Source of the DNA: an uncultured Mesonia sp.
Lineage (GTDB): Bacteria > Bacteroidota > Bacteroidia > Flavobacteriales > Flavobacteriaceae
Length of the DNA: 64,000 nt
Direction of reading: 5' to 3'
NCBI GenBank assembly: GCA_947499595.1
Contig: CANMOY010000002.1
Coordinates: forward strand, 248,001-312,000
Part shown: positions 1 to 9,736 of the stretch, in pieces
Layout of the letters: each line of letters opens with the position of its first letter
Position numbering within the stretch: position 1 is the first letter of the stretch
Position numbers and translations under genes: made by a program
Notes under the pieces: model-generated
Database searches by the model: none
The model's input: the letters and a program-made list of their open reading frames with translations, nothing else
Told to the model about the DNA's origin: nothing

Positions 1-587
1 TGTTGGGTTTTTCGATTATCGGCTAACAAAGACTCCTTGGCTTTACGCTGTTCGATTAATTCATTGTTTAGCTCTTTTAATTCTTGGGTTTGTTCTTTTA
101 TTTCCTCCCCTTGCTGGTGTCTGTAGTCAGCATATTGTTTCATATACTGCAACCGCTTATAGGCCTGCAAAAAGCTTTCTGATGAAAGTAAAAACATCAC
201 CCTGCTTTTTTGCGATTTGCTTCGATAAGATTTGCTAATCATTTTTGCATAATCAGCTTTTAGCTGCTCTAGATCTTTACGTAATTTGGTGATTTTACTC
301 AAATTTTCATTTATCTCACGAGTAAGCAAATTAGCTTGTTGGTTGGTCACTTTTATCAGTTGTTGAGTTGAGCTTATTTTACGCTCAATATCTTCAACTT
401 GAACCAGTAGCGACCTACTTTTTTCCTGGTTGTTTTCTAGTAAATTATTGATTTGCGCAATTTCTTTTTTTAATGCGATACGTTTTGCTTCAAGCCGTTC
501 ACGAGCCGTGCTTTGTGCTAACACCGGTGTGGTTAGCAGCAGGCATAAGAAAAACATAAAAAAGGTAAAGTGCGTTTTATAAATCAT
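1..587 (-). CDS. Murein hydrolase activator, EnvC-like, M23 family (N-terminal part, cut by window edge)
   Basis: Only the first 195 or so codons lie in the window; the gene runs off the left edge. The product starts with a signal peptide (about residues 1-25, hydrophobic core after MIYKTHF, ending near VLAQ). A long, charged heptad-like coiled coil rich in Lys, Glu and Gln follows. This is the N-terminal half of EnvC-type proteins, whose C-terminal LytM/M23 domain, outside the window, activates amidases or cuts peptidoglycan in the periplasm. The ATG overlaps the stop of the upstream lipoprotein gene (ATGA), so the two are translationally coupled. The family call rests on the coiled coil and on a gene order common in flavobacteria, not on the missing catalytic domain. 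Confidence 0.7.
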   Translation of the reverse strand, partial: MIYKTHFTFFMFFLCLLLTTPVLAQSTARERLEAKRIALKKEIAQINNLLENNQEKSRSLLVQVEDIERKISSTQQLIKVTNQQANLLTREINENLSKITKLRKDLEQLKADYAKMISKSYRSKSQKSRVMFLLSSESFLQAYKRLQYMKQYADYRHQQGEEIKEQTQELKELNNELIEQRKAKESLLADNRKTQ

Positions 588-1357
588 GGTAATTCTATGG
601 CTTTATATCCTTTTGGGATTTCAAATGGGAAGCTTACAGGCTTATTCACTTCTATACTTCTGTAATCGATTTCAATTTGTGTGTTTTCGTTTACTTTGTT
701 TGCTTGTATATTAATTTTCTTGGGAAACCAAAAATCGTTAATTTTTTGATATTCGGGATAATTTATGCGAATACTTTCGGCCTGATCTAATTTATGATAA
801 TGTTGAGCATTTAATCGGAAATGAGAAGGATTTATAAGTAAAGTCTGACTCAAAAAAGCACTGAGTTGAGCGGTAAGTTTATATTCTTTTTCTTGATATA
901 ATAAGTCATATTTACCTTTTGTAGCGGTAAACATAGCTTGTCCCAACAAAAGATTTTGTACTTGTTCGAAATCAACCGGTAGATTGAGCCATTTACTTAG
1001 CAATTCAAAATCACCATCAAAATAGGTTTGGTCTATTTTCTCATAGTATTGTACTCTATTCGGAGTGATATAAACTTTGGCTAAAGGAATAATCCCAGCT
1101 AGTTTTGCACTCAACCAAATGGCTTTATCTTTTTCTATGCGAGCGCTAATGGCAATAGATTGTGATTCTTCTTTGCTGGTGTAGCTTCCGCGCAAGCGTA
1201 CTTGTAAAGTTTTAATATCGGGAAAAGACTTCTCGTGAATCTTGGTAAGTTGCCTAATCGAAACATCTTTTGAAACCTTTCCACTCAGTGGTTTACTGGT
1301 TTTACAGCCCAAAAGAATAAGGCTAACCGCAAACAAATAAATTATATTTTTAAGCAT
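584..1357 (-). CDS. DUF4292-type lipoprotein
   Basis: A 257-residue lipoprotein. The signal peptide ends in a lipobox, LLGC, with the Cys near residue 18. The rest is mostly beta-strand and recalls LolA/outer-membrane lipoprotein-sorting folds, as I know for the DUF4292 family of Bacteroidota. It sits between a TPR protein and an EnvC-like protein, an arrangement conserved in flavobacteria. That suggests an envelope assembly role, but no biochemical function is established. The stop overlaps the start of the next gene by four bases. The ATG lies 4 bases after the TPR gene's stop, so the genes form one operon. Confidence 0.72.
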   Translation of the reverse strand: MLKNIIYLFAVSLILLGCKTSKPLSGKVSKDVSIRQLTKIHEKSFPDIKTLQVRLRGSYTSKEESQSIAISARIEKDKAIWLSAKLAGIIPLAKVYITPNRVQYYEKIDQTYFDGDFELLSKWLNLPVDFEQVQNLLLGQAMFTATKGKYDLLYQEKEYKLTAQLSAFLSQTLLINPSHFRLNAQHYHKLDQAESIRINYPEYQKINDFWFPKKINIQANKVNENTQIEIDYRSIEVNKPVSFPFEIPKGYKAIELP

Positions 1358-1361
1358 GCCA

Positions 1362-2717
1362 CTAGCGATTTTTTAAATTTTGAAGTTGATTTTTGAATGA
1401 TTGAACTTTTTCTGAATTATTCATTTCTTGATAATAATTGATTAAAGCCCTATAAATATCTGCCTGTAAAGTTTGGTTATTTACTACCAGATTCAAACTC
1501 ATTAAAAGGTTTTTCTCTGCTGCGTCAAGTTTAAGCGTGTTGAACTGGCCCCAACCTAGGGTATAATAAAAAAGTGCTTGAGACGGGTATACATCAATTG
1601 CTTGTTGGCTAACTTCTAAGAGCACCTCATATTTTTTGAGCTTTTGGGCTAAAATAAGCACGTTTTTAAGGGTTTCAAAATGGTAAGGATCTTCTTGTAG
1701 TTTAGAGATATAATGATTAAATGCAGCAAGCTGGTTTTCATCGACCATATATTCAGCTACTAGTTCGCTATTTGCTTCACGCTCGATTTCGGTTTCAACC
1801 AAAGCCAAAAATTCATCTTTATATTGCGGTTGTTCCTGGACAAATTGTGCAAAATCCTGTAATACCCTCTTCTTTATAGTTAGATTGTCAACATTTTTGA
1901 TGACTTTATTTATAGATACGATGGCTTGATCAAACTTTTTGTCTTTGAGATATTGCTTATATAGGGCATAATGAGCTGCAGGAGCGTTGGCATTTACTCG
2001 TAGTAATTTTTGGGCAACTTGCATCATTTTATCCAACTTATTCTGTTCTTGATAAAACTGCATTAAAACCAGGTAAGCATCTTCTTCTCCCGTATGCCTG
2101 TCGATATAATTACGCAGGTAAGTTTCTTTAAGGCTAGCGGGAGCCTTTTTAAATATCTTTTTTTTAAAATTTTCTCTATATTCAGAATAGCCCTCTTGCA
2201 AATTTAAATAGTCTAAACTCTCTAATGCGGCTTCATAACTTTGCGTAAGGAAGTATAAATTGGCTAAATCTTCATAAAATAAATTATTTTTTTTGGCAAA
2301 ATCTATTGCTAGCGGTATGGCCTTTTTGTACTGATTTGTTTCTAAGTAAACTTGAAAAAGTAAGCTTTTAGCTTCGCGCTTTTGCGGATATTTTTCAGTC
2401 AAGGGTTTAAGCAAATTTTCGGCTTCTTGATATTTTTTTAAGGCCAAATAATTTTTACCAAGTTCTAAATCTACCGCTTGGCTACGGTCAAATTTTTTGG
2501 CTTTTAATAATAAATTTATAGCCTGCTCATGGTTTAAAATAGCTTTTTGCGCCAAGGCGTCAAAAAAAAGTTCTTGAAATTCGTCGTTTACTTGACCCAA
2601 GTTAGCTTGAGAAACCGAATCGGAAACAATAGGACTTTTTTGCGCATAAAACTTTTGCTGTACTCCAATAATGGTGAACAGAGAACACATAAAAAGTCCT
2701 ATTGCATACTGCTTCAT
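1362..2717 (-). CDS. Secreted tetratricopeptide repeat protein
   Basis: A 451-residue protein with an N-terminal signal peptide (cleavage likely near YAQKS, residue 26). At least eight degenerate TPR units follow, for example around residues 60-130 (AINLLLKAKKFD, KNYLALKKYQEAENLL) and 370-440. TPR arrays are protein-binding scaffolds; the partner is unknown. It lies between the nucleotidyltransferase (stop/start only 1 base apart) and the DUF4292 lipoprotein, so it is probably a periplasmic or outer-membrane-associated member of an envelope operon. Confidence 0.8.
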   Translation of the reverse strand: MKQYAIGLFMCSLFTIIGVQQKFYAQKSPIVSDSVSQANLGQVNDEFQELFFDALAQKAILNHEQAINLLLKAKKFDRSQAVDLELGKNYLALKKYQEAENLLKPLTEKYPQKREAKSLLFQVYLETNQYKKAIPLAIDFAKKNNLFYEDLANLYFLTQSYEAALESLDYLNLQEGYSEYRENFKKKIFKKAPASLKETYLRNYIDRHTGEEDAYLVLMQFYQEQNKLDKMMQVAQKLLRVNANAPAAHYALYKQYLKDKKFDQAIVSINKVIKNVDNLTIKKRVLQDFAQFVQEQPQYKDEFLALVETEIEREANSELVAEYMVDENQLAAFNHYISKLQEDPYHFETLKNVLILAQKLKKYEVLLEVSQQAIDVYPSQALFYYTLGWGQFNTLKLDAAEKNLLMSLNLVVNNQTLQADIYRALINYYQEMNNSEKVQSFKNQLQNLKNR

Positions 2718-2718
2718 C

Positions 2719-3732
2719 TTAATCTAAACTTGAATAATCGCCAATGCTAATTTTTGTGAATTTACCATCAAATGTAGCGTGATTCCCGATCATAGCCTCA
2801 TCGAGTTGTGCATTTCTAATGTTGCTATGGGTTTGTATTAAACTGTTTTTTATCTGGCTGTTTTCTATGCTACACCCCTCTCCTATAGAAACATTTGGAC
2901 CAACCGTAGTGTTCACCAATTTAACGCCTTTACCAATATAACAAGGAGGAATAATGGTTGATTGTTCTAAAATAATATCATCAGAGACAAGTTGCTCCTT
3001 TTCTTCTTGATGCAAAAAGTTAAGCATGCGCTTATTGGTTGCTACCGTTACAGTTTTATTGCCGCAGTCCATCCATTCATCTACTTTCCCAGGCTTAAAG
3101 ACTAAACCTTTTTGCTTCATTTTTTCTATACCATCATTGATTTGATATTCTCCGCCACGCATTAATTTCTCGTCAAGAACCAATTGCAATTGATTTTTAA
3201 GTACGCTTACATCTTTAAAGTAATAGATACCGATAACGGCAAGGTCTGATACTTTATCTTTTGGTTTTTCAACCAAATCTGTTATTTCATTTTTATCGTT
3301 TAATTTTACCACTCCATAAGCTTCGGGGTTCTCAACTTGTTTTACCCAAATTACACTATCTGCTTCTTTATCTAACGTGAAATCTGCTTTGAATAGTGTA
3401 TCCGCGTAAGCGATAACTGCGGGACCACTTAAAGAGTCTTGTGCGCACATAATGGCATGACCAGTGCCCAATGGTTGATCTTGAATATAAATACTCGCCT
3501 TGGCACCTAAATTCTGGGCAATCTGCTTAAGCTTTTCTTCTATTTCCAGACCAAAATCTTTTCCTATTACAAAGGCTATTTCATCTATTGGCGCATCGAG
3601 TACTTGTGCGATATCTTCTACAAGGCGTTGCACAATGGGTTTACCCGCAATAGGTATTAGTGGTTTTGGTACAGTGAGGGTGTGCGGTCTTAAACGCGAG
3701 CCTCTGCCCGCCATAGGTACAATAATTCTCAT
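2719..3732 (-). CDS. Sugar-phosphate nucleotidyltransferase
   Basis: A 337-residue cytoplasmic enzyme. The N-terminal GT-A/Rossmann-like domain carries the nucleotide-binding signature GRGSRLRPHT (residues 9-18) and the VPKPLIPIAGKP segment of glucose-1-phosphate thymidylyl/uridylyltransferases. Residues from about 255 on form hexapeptide-like left-handed beta-helix turns (IGKGVKL, IGEGCSI). Such enzymes make NDP-sugars for surface polysaccharides. The sugar and nucleotide cannot be read from the sequence. The downstream flippase and dut genes are co-directional, which fits an envelope polysaccharide context. Confidence 0.82.
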   Translation of the reverse strand: MRIIVPMAGRGSRLRPHTLTVPKPLIPIAGKPIVQRLVEDIAQVLDAPIDEIAFVIGKDFGLEIEEKLKQIAQNLGAKASIYIQDQPLGTGHAIMCAQDSLSGPAVIAYADTLFKADFTLDKEADSVIWVKQVENPEAYGVVKLNDKNEITDLVEKPKDKVSDLAVIGIYYFKDVSVLKNQLQLVLDEKLMRGGEYQINDGIEKMKQKGLVFKPGKVDEWMDCGNKTVTVATNKRMLNFLHQEEKEQLVSDDIILEQSTIIPPCYIGKGVKLVNTTVGPNVSIGEGCSIENSQIKNSLIQTHSNIRNAQLDEAMIGNHATFDGKFTKISIGDYSSLD

Positions 3733-3757
3733 AAGATATTTTTAATGTCGTTTTAAC

Positions 3758-4189
3758 TTATTTTCCGGTGCTACCAAATCCTCCGGCGCCACGTTGGCTT
3801 TCCTCGAGAACGCTAACTTCTTTTAGATTGGCTTGCTCGTGTTGGGCAATGACCATTTGTGCGATACGCTCACCATCTTCTATAACAAAAGATTCTTGCG
3901 AGAGGTTCACCAAAATAATGCCTATTTCTCCTCGGTAGTCGGCATCGATTGTGCCTGGAGAATTAAGTACAGTAATGCCTTTTTTTAAGGCTAAACCGCT
4001 ACGAGGTCTTACTTGAGCTTCGTAGCCTATTGGAAGTTCAATATATAAGCCTGTTTTAATTAGGGTGCGCTCTAGCGGACCTAAAATAACTTTATCTTCT
4101 AGATTGGCGCGTAAATCCATTCCTGCTGCTCCTTGGGTAGCGTACTGCGGTAATGGATGTTTAGATTTATTAATGATTTTAACGGTCAT
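3758..4189 (-). CDS. dut: Deoxyuridine 5'-triphosphate nucleotidohydrolase (dUTPase)
   Basis: A 143-residue trimeric dUTPase, which hydrolyses dUTP to dUMP and PPi, keeping uracil out of DNA and feeding thymidylate synthesis. All family motifs are present in order: AAGMDLRA (21-28), [11 protein letters not shown] (61-71), [10 protein letters not shown] (79-88) with the catalytic Asp, the ERIAQMV segment near 107, and the C-terminal flexible [11 protein letters not shown] arm (133-143) that closes over the substrate. Full family length. It starts 8 bases after the flippase stop, and the nucleotidyltransferase starts 25 bases downstream. Confidence 0.95.
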   Translation of the reverse strand: MTVKIINKSKHPLPQYATQGAAGMDLRANLEDKVILGPLERTLIKTGLYIELPIGYEAQVRPRSGLALKKGITVLNSPGTIDADYRGEIGIILVNLSQESFVIEDGERIAQMVIAQHEQANLKEVSVLEESQRGAGGFGSTGK

Positions 4190-4197
4190 AGGACTAG

Positions 4198-5622
4198 TTA
4201 TAAGAATTGAGCGATAAATTTTCTCTCTTTTATGTAAATGATTCCCAAAAATAAGAAAAGTAACAGGCTTCCTATATATAAATCGCTGTTAAATATGTAG
4301 AATGAAGCAAATGAAAAACCAATTCCTAATCCCAAATAAATTAAAATATTGGTCAAATCATAGGGTATGTGGTAGTATTTTCTTCCGTAAAGATAAGATA
4401 TCACCACCATGATGACATAGGCAGCAAGAGTAGCATAAGCTCCGCCCATAAAACCGATTATAGGAATAAGGCTGTAATTGAGTAAAATGGTAATGCCTGC
4501 TCCTAAAACCGAAAAATACATGCCAAAACGGGTTTTATCGGTTAGTTTATACCAGTAGGCTAGATTAAAATAAATACCTAAGAATAAATTAGCCAGTAAG
4601 ACGACGGGTACAATGTTTATGGCTATCCAATAAGAATCATCTCTTACTATTAATCGTTTAAAAAGATGCAAATAAACGCATACAAACACTAGCATTAAAC
4701 TACCTAATATCACAAAGTACTTCATAATAACAGCATATGTATGTTTTGCGTTTTTTTGTGCAGCGTGGTTAAAGAAAAATGGCTCGGCGCCGAGACGAAA
4801 ACCTTGAATAAAAATGGTCATGAAAACCGCAATTTTGTAGCAAGCAGCATAGGCTCCATTTATATCCTTATTTAGCAATTGAGGTATAAGCCATTTATCA
4901 AAATTTTCATTGATTACATAGGCTAATCCAGCCACCATTATAGGCCAACCGTATTGTATTAACTGCTTAAAAATTCTCGTATCGAATTGCCATTTTGTTT
5001 TAAAAAAATAAGGCGACAACAAAAGTAGAGTGAACAAACTGGCCACTAGATTAGCTATGAAAACATAGGTAACTAGATCGTGAGAATAATCTAGAAAACC
5101 CAGAGACCAAGTAGTTTTGGGGATAAACCACAAAAAAAAGTAGTTAAGACCTACATACAACGCGATATTTAAAATTTTAATTACAGAAAATTTTATGGGT
5201 TTCCCAGTGGCGCGCAAATAGGCGAAGGGAATTACCACAAGGGTGTCTAAACCAATTACCGCAATGAGTAGATTAAAGTAATCTTGTTTTAAATTAACCC
5301 ATTGTGCTAAAAACGCACTGTTAAGATAAACGCAGCCTATAAAAGCTAAAGTAGTAAAAGTAAGACTGATAAATGCTGTAGAAAACACCTTTTCTTTTTC
5401 TTGATGTTTACTAAAAAACCTAAAAAAGGCAGTTTCCATTCCATAGGTGAGTAAAACATTAAAAAAGGCCGCATAAACATAAAACACGGTGTTGTCTGAG
5501 TAATCTTCGTTTTCTAGTGTAACTGTAAGTAAAGGAACCAATAAAAAATTCATTAATCGTGGTAAGACGGTGGCCATACCATAAATTAATGTGTCTTTAA
5601 AGAAATTATTTAATGTGTTCAA
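4198..5622 (-). CDS. Polysaccharide/oligosaccharide flippase (MOP superfamily, Wzx-like)
   Basis: A 474-residue integral membrane protein with about 14 hydrophobic helices and the polysaccharide-transport pattern of the MOP superfamily. The N-terminus contains [14 protein letters not shown], a typical first-helix motif. It likely flips lipid-linked saccharides across the inner membrane. It is the first gene of the minus-strand run that continues with dut, the nucleotidyltransferase, TPR and lipoprotein genes. The glycan is unknown. Confidence 0.82.
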   Translation of the reverse strand: MNTLNNFFKDTLIYGMATVLPRLMNFLLVPLLTVTLENEDYSDNTVFYVYAAFFNVLLTYGMETAFFRFFSKHQEKEKVFSTAFISLTFTTLAFIGCVYLNSAFLAQWVNLKQDYFNLLIAVIGLDTLVVIPFAYLRATGKPIKFSVIKILNIALYVGLNYFFLWFIPKTTWSLGFLDYSHDLVTYVFIANLVASLFTLLLLSPYFFKTKWQFDTRIFKQLIQYGWPIMVAGLAYVINENFDKWLIPQLLNKDINGAYAACYKIAVFMTIFIQGFRLGAEPFFFNHAAQKNAKHTYAVIMKYFVILGSLMLVFVCVYLHLFKRLIVRDDSYWIAINIVPVVLLANLFLGIYFNLAYWYKLTDKTRFGMYFSVLGAGITILLNYSLIPIIGFMGGAYATLAAYVIMVVISYLYGRKYYHIPYDLTNILIYLGLGIGFSFASFYIFNSDLYIGSLLLFLFLGIIYIKERKFIAQFL

Positions 5623-5731
5623 GGCTCTTTAATTGAGGTTTTAAAAGTAGGTATTTATTAGCAATCTAGCAATGCGGTAAGTTATATACAAGCGGTTTGT
5701 ATTAAGCTTAAAGCGGATAAAAATAGGGTAT

Positions 5732-5757
5732 AAAAAAAGCCTCGGGAACCGAGGCTT
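5732..5757 (-). terminator. Rho-independent terminator of the ATP synthase operon
   Basis: A 9-bp perfect stem (AAGCCTCGG against CCGAGGCTT) with a 3-base loop is followed, on the minus strand, by a run of seven T. It lies 20 bases beyond the atpG stop and matches the direction of that operon. Confidence 0.88.
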
Positions 5758-5777
5758 CAATATTTTATTTATATAGA

Positions 5778-6644
5778 CTAACCGTTAAGTGCTTCTGCAC
5801 CTCCTACAATTTCTAAAATCTCGTTAGTAATCGAAGCTTGTCTAGCTTTGTTATAAGATAATTTTAGAGCGTCTCTTAACTCTGTAGCATTATCTGTTGC
5901 TTTGTGCATAGCGGTCATACGAGCACCATGTTCAGAAGCAAATGAATCGCGCAATGCTTTAAACAATTGCATCTTTAACGATTTAGGAATTAGCTCTTCT
6001 ATAATTTCGGTTTTATTAGGCTCAAACTTATAGTCGGCTAACGTATTTTCCTCTTGCTCTTGATTTAGCGGCTCAATAGGTAAAAACTGCTCTGTTTTTA
6101 CAATTTGGGTTGCAGCATTTTTAAAAGAATTGTATACTAAAATAACGCGATCGTATTTCTTATCAATGAAATCTTGCATGATTTCTTCAGTAAGAAGAAC
6201 AACCTGGTCAAATTCTAAATGATCAAAGATAGCGGTATCGTTTTTAGCGATAGTAAAATCTTTTTTCAAGATATCATTGGCTTTTTTACCCAGAGTAAGT
6301 AAGCTAACTTTTTTATCTTTTAAATCGTTTTGAATTAGATTTTTGGTTCCTTTTACGATGTTTGAGTTAAAAGCACCAGCCAAACCTCTATTTGACGAGA
6401 TAGCCACGACCAATACATTCTCTACTTCACGTTGTTCAGCAAATTTACTATTTGCACCCTCGTCTAAAGACGCGCTTAAGTTTTGAAGCAATTCTGTCAA
6501 CTTATCTGCATAGGGACGCATAGCGGTAATGGCATCTTGCGCTTTGCTCAATTTTGCTGCCGATACCATTTTCATGGCACTGGTAATCTGCATTGTTGAA
6601 GATACCGAACTAATTCTGCTGCGTAACTCTTTTAAATTTGCCAT
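5778..6644 (-). CDS. atpG: ATP synthase subunit gamma
   Basis: A 288-residue central-stalk subunit of F1. The N-terminal helix (LRSRISSVSSTMQITSAMKM) and the C-terminal helix (RMTAMHKATDNATEL, then NKARQASITNEILEIVGGA) form the coiled coil that rotates inside the alpha/beta hexamer; both ends are canonical. Last gene of the operon, 61 bases after atpA with a hairpin between, and followed by a strong terminator. Confidence 0.97.
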   Translation of the reverse strand: MANLKELRSRISSVSSTMQITSAMKMVSAAKLSKAQDAITAMRPYADKLTELLQNLSASLDEGANSKFAEQREVENVLVVAISSNRGLAGAFNSNIVKGTKNLIQNDLKDKKVSLLTLGKKANDILKKDFTIAKNDTAIFDHLEFDQVVLLTEEIMQDFIDKKYDRVILVYNSFKNAATQIVKTEQFLPIEPLNQEQEENTLADYKFEPNKTEIIEELIPKSLKMQLFKALRDSFASEHGARMTAMHKATDNATELRDALKLSYNKARQASITNEILEIVGGAEALNG

Positions 6645-6662
6645 TATAAAATGATGAATTTA

Positions 6663-6700
6663 AACTTCAGCAGGACTATTAAGCTAGTACTGCTGAAGTT
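6663..6700 (-). other. Intergenic hairpin between atpA and atpG
   Basis: An 11-bp perfect inverted repeat (AACTTCAGCAG / CTGCTGAAGTT) continues inward past one mismatch into a 4-bp stem (ACTA/TAGT) with a 6-base loop. There is no T-run adequate for termination on the minus strand, and atpG follows. It is more likely an mRNA processing or stability element than a terminator. Confidence 0.65.
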
Positions 6701-6705
6701 CATTT

Positions 6706-8286
6706 TTATTTTTTATATTTTCCAGATAACTCTTTCGCTACTTTTGTCATCACATCTAAAGTCTCATCGGTTAACTTACCGGCTTTTAATGTGTCTAAAA
6801 CATCTCTATGTTTAGCATCTAAGAATTCCAGGTATTCTTTTTCAAATTCTTTTACGCGATCAACAGGAACTTCTTTTAGCAAGTTTTTAGAACCTGCGTA
6901 AACAATTGCAATTTGATTCTCTACTGGGTAAGGGTCGTTTTGAGCTTGTTTTAAGATCTCAACGTTACGCTTACCTTTTTCGATAGTGCTTAAAGTTGAG
7001 GCATCAAGATCAGATCCGAATTTAGCAAAAGCTTCTAGCTCTCTAAACTGGGCTTGATCTAATTTTAAAGTACCAGCAACTTTTTTCATCGATTTAATCT
7101 GAGCCGAACCTCCTACACGAGAAACCGAGATTCCCACATCAATTGCAGGACGTACACCTGAGTTAAATAAATCTGAAGTTAAGAATATCTGACCGTCAGT
7201 AATCGAAATTACGTTTGTTGGAATATAAGCCGAAACGTCACCTGCTTGAGTTTCAATAACAGGCAAAGCAGTTAAAGAACCACCACCTTTTACACGATCT
7301 TTTAAAGAATCGGGTAGGTCATTCATGTTTTTTGCGATATCATCATCATTGATAACCTTTGCAGCACGTTCTAATAATCTTGAGTGTAAGTAAAATACAT
7401 CTCCAGGATAAGCTTCACGTCCCGGTGGTCTTCTTAATAATAATGATACCTCACGGTAAGCAACGGCTTGTTTTGATAAATCATCATAAATAATTAAGGC
7501 TGGTCTACCAGTATCTCTAAAATACTCACCAATAGCAGCACCGGCAAATGGAGCATATACCTGCATAGGAGCTGGGTCTGATGCATTTGCAGCTACGATA
7601 GTAGTGTAGGCTAGTGCGCCTTTATCTTCTAAAGTTTTAGCAATTCCGGCAACGGTAGAAGCCTTTTGACCTACAGCTACATAAATACAGTAAACAGGTT
7701 CTCCTCTATCGTAAAATTCTTTTTGGTTAAGAATAGTATCAATACAAACGGTGGTTTTACCAGTTTGTCTATCTCCAATCACTAATTCACGCTGGCCTCT
7801 TCCTACTGGTACCAAAGCATCAATAGACTTGATTCCGGTTTGTAAAGGTTCTGTAACGGGCTCTCTGTAAATTACCCCAGGAGCTTTACGCTCTAACGGC
7901 ATTTGAACGGTTTCGCCTGAAATAGCCCCTTTACCATCAATAGGTTTTCCAAGTGTATCTACTACTCTACCAACGATACCTTCTCCTACTTGAATAGAAG
8001 CAATTTTCTGAGTTCTCTTTACGGTATCCCCTTCTTTAATTGCTTTTGAAGCACCTAAAAGTACTACTCCAACATTATCTTCCTCTAGGTTAAGTACCAT
8101 TCCTTCTAAACCTCCTTCAAACTCAACGAGTTCTCCGTATTCTGCATTGGTAAGGCCGTAAACATTGGCAATACCATCACCTACGGTAAGTACGGTTCCT
8201 ACTTCATTTAAGGAAGCTTTTCCCTCAAATCCGGATAATTGTTTTTTTAAAATTGCTGAAACTTCAGCAGGATTTACTTCTGCCAT
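6706..8286 (-). CDS. atpA: ATP synthase subunit alpha
   Basis: A 526-residue F1 regulatory/structural subunit. The P-loop is GDRQTGKTT (171-179), and the family signature [13 protein letters not shown] lies near residue 375. Alpha subunits bind nucleotide but are not catalytic; the catalytic beta subunit (atpD) is not in this window. The ATG is well placed, 47 bases after atpH. Full length and intact. Confidence 0.98.
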   Translation of the reverse strand: MAEVNPAEVSAILKKQLSGFEGKASLNEVGTVLTVGDGIANVYGLTNAEYGELVEFEGGLEGMVLNLEEDNVGVVLLGASKAIKEGDTVKRTQKIASIQVGEGIVGRVVDTLGKPIDGKGAISGETVQMPLERKAPGVIYREPVTEPLQTGIKSIDALVPVGRGQRELVIGDRQTGKTTVCIDTILNQKEFYDRGEPVYCIYVAVGQKASTVAGIAKTLEDKGALAYTTIVAANASDPAPMQVYAPFAGAAIGEYFRDTGRPALIIYDDLSKQAVAYREVSLLLRRPPGREAYPGDVFYLHSRLLERAAKVINDDDIAKNMNDLPDSLKDRVKGGGSLTALPVIETQAGDVSAYIPTNVISITDGQIFLTSDLFNSGVRPAIDVGISVSRVGGSAQIKSMKKVAGTLKLDQAQFRELEAFAKFGSDLDASTLSTIEKGKRNVEILKQAQNDPYPVENQIAIVYAGSKNLLKEVPVDRVKEFEKEYLEFLDAKHRDVLDTLKAGKLTDETLDVMTKVAKELSGKYKK

Positions 8287-8333
8287 AATTATTTAGTATA
8301 AATGAATACGTGCGCGTATCGTTTTTATTTCTG

Positions 8334-8879
8334 TTAAATATATGCGTTTTGATTAAACTTCTTTTTAAGCGAATTCAATTTTCCTGCTACACTAGCATCA
8401 TATTGTAAGTCGCCCACACGTAAAATAAAACCTCCTAAAATGCTTTCGTCAATAGCATTGGTTAAGGTAGCTTCACTACCGGTAAGTTGTTTTACTTTAT
8501 CCAGTAATTTAGTATGCATAGCCGGTGTTAATGCGGTTGCGGTAGTTACGTGAGCTACCTTAATGTTTTGATCTTCATCATACAAACGAATAAATTGCTT
8601 TACTACATCTTGTATAAGAGCTATGCGACCATTTTCTATAAGCACAGCAAAGGTGTTTTGGGTGATGGCATCAACGTTTGTAAAAATCTGATTTAAAATT
8701 GCTTGTTTATCACTTGCCTTTACCACAGGGCTCTTAAGGATATTAGCTAAATTTTTATTTTCTTTTAGAGTGTTCTCTAGTAAACGAAAATCTGAATTCA
8801 CCTCTTTTAATACCGCCTTTTCTTTAGCTAATTCTAAAATTGCTTTGGCATAGCGTTGTGCTGCTCTAGTATTGGCCAT
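8334..8879 (-). CDS. atpH: ATP synthase subunit delta
   Basis: A 181-residue peripheral-stalk subunit (OSCP homologue) that ties F1 to the b subunits. The N-terminal helical domain starts MANTRAAQRYAKAILELA; the C-terminal signature is ESILGGFILRVGDLQYDAS (about residues 144-162). Eight bases separate it from atpF, so it is tightly coupled. Confidence 0.96.
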   Translation of the reverse strand: MANTRAAQRYAKAILELAKEKAVLKEVNSDFRLLENTLKENKNLANILKSPVVKASDKQAILNQIFTNVDAITQNTFAVLIENGRIALIQDVVKQFIRLYDEDQNIKVAHVTTATALTPAMHTKLLDKVKQLTGSEATLTNAIDESILGGFILRVGDLQYDASVAGKLNSLKKKFNQNAYI

Positions 8880-8887
8880 AGTTTTTG

Positions 8888-9382
8888 TTAATTTAGCTTC
8901 ACATCGGCTAGCATATTATCAACTAACTGCATGTGATTTTCTTGGCTGTTTAATTCTTTTTTTACTACTTTTTCTGCGATTTCGATTGACAATTCGGCTA
9001 CTTGCTGTTTGATTTCGTTCAGTGCAGCTTGTTTTTCTTGTGCAATCGCCTCTTGTGCAGCACTAATCATTTTGCTTGCCTTTAGCTCTGCTTCTGTGCT
9101 AGCTTCGTTGATCATTCGTTCTTTAATCGAATGCGCCTCTTTAAGCATTTTATCACGCTCTTCACGTGCTTCCTTTAATAGTTTCTCGTTGTTTGCCTTT
9201 AAGTTTTGCATTTCTAAACGTGCTTTTTCTGCAGCGTCTAGGGCATCATTAATAGAGTCTTCTCTTTTCTTTATGGAATCAAGGATAGGTCTCCAAGCAA
9301 ATTTAGCTAAAAGAAATATTAAAATTAAGGTGACAACCGTTTGCCACACAAATAATCCAAAATCTGGTTTAATTAAATCCAT
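8888..9382 (-). CDS. atpF: ATP synthase subunit b
   Basis: A 164-residue peripheral-stalk subunit. One N-terminal membrane helix (about residues 8-28, FGLFVWQTVVTLILIFLLAK) is followed by a long charged coiled coil. A single b gene is present, so the stalk should be a homodimer. It sits between atpE, from which a hairpin-bearing gap separates it, and atpH. Confidence 0.96.
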   Translation of the reverse strand: MDLIKPDFGLFVWQTVVTLILIFLLAKFAWRPILDSIKKREDSINDALDAAEKARLEMQNLKANNEKLLKEAREERDKMLKEAHSIKERMINEASTEAELKASKMISAAQEAIAQEKQAALNEIKQQVAELSIEIAEKVVKKELNSQENHMQLVDNMLADVKLN

Positions 9383-9423
9383 AGGTTTCTATACTATCTA
9401 AAATTAATTTAATTTTTTTTTAG

Positions 9424-9462
9424 AAACACTTCTTTTTAACCAACCGTTAAAAAGAAGTGTTT
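9424..9462 (-). other. Strong intergenic hairpin between atpE and atpF
   Basis: A perfect 17-bp inverted repeat (arm starting AAACACTTC, ending GAAGTGTTT) with a 5-base loop. On the minus strand the stem is not followed by a clean T-run, so it probably does not end transcription fully. Its place just downstream of atpE suits 3'-end stabilisation or partial attenuation, which would raise c-subunit output over the later genes. Confidence 0.8.
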
Positions 9463-9473
9463 TTTCAATAGGC

Positions 9474-9695
9474 TTATTTTAACACCCCTAATAAGGCTGC
9501 TACTACACCAAATAACGCCACCCCTTCTACAAGAGCTGCCGCAATAATCATTGCTGTTTGGATTTTGTTTGCTGCTTCTGGTTGACGAGCGATAGCCTCC
9601 ATTGCGGCTGCACCAATCTTACCAACACCAAATGCTGCTCCAAAAACTGCTAATCCAGCTCCTAAAGCTGCCAATCCTACATATAATAATTCCAT
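9474..9695 (-). CDS. atpE: ATP synthase subunit c
   Basis: A 73-residue hairpin of two membrane helices forming the rotor ring. The ion-binding carboxylate is Glu57 (ALVEGVALFG). The positions after it are Gly-Val rather than the Ser/Thr of sodium-type rings, so proton coupling is the better reading. The loop RQPEAANK (37-44) is canonical. The gene is framed by an 8-base tandem repeat upstream and a 17-bp hairpin downstream. Confidence 0.97.
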   Translation of the reverse strand: MELLYVGLAALGAGLAVFGAAFGVGKIGAAAMEAIARQPEAANKIQTAMIIAAALVEGVALFGVVAALLGVLK

Positions 9696-9700
9696 AGTAA

Positions 9701-9732
9701 AAAAAATTAAAAAATTAAAAAATTAAAAAATT
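9701..9732. repeat. Four tandem copies of an 8-base unit (AAAAAATT) before atpE
   Basis: Between the atpB stop and the atpE start, the unit AAAAAATT is repeated four times perfectly, followed by a degenerate copy. On the coding strand this makes a U-rich, unstructured leader ending 5 bases before the atpE ATG. Such tracts can change in length by slippage. Confidence 0.9.
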
Positions 9733-9736
9733 AAAA

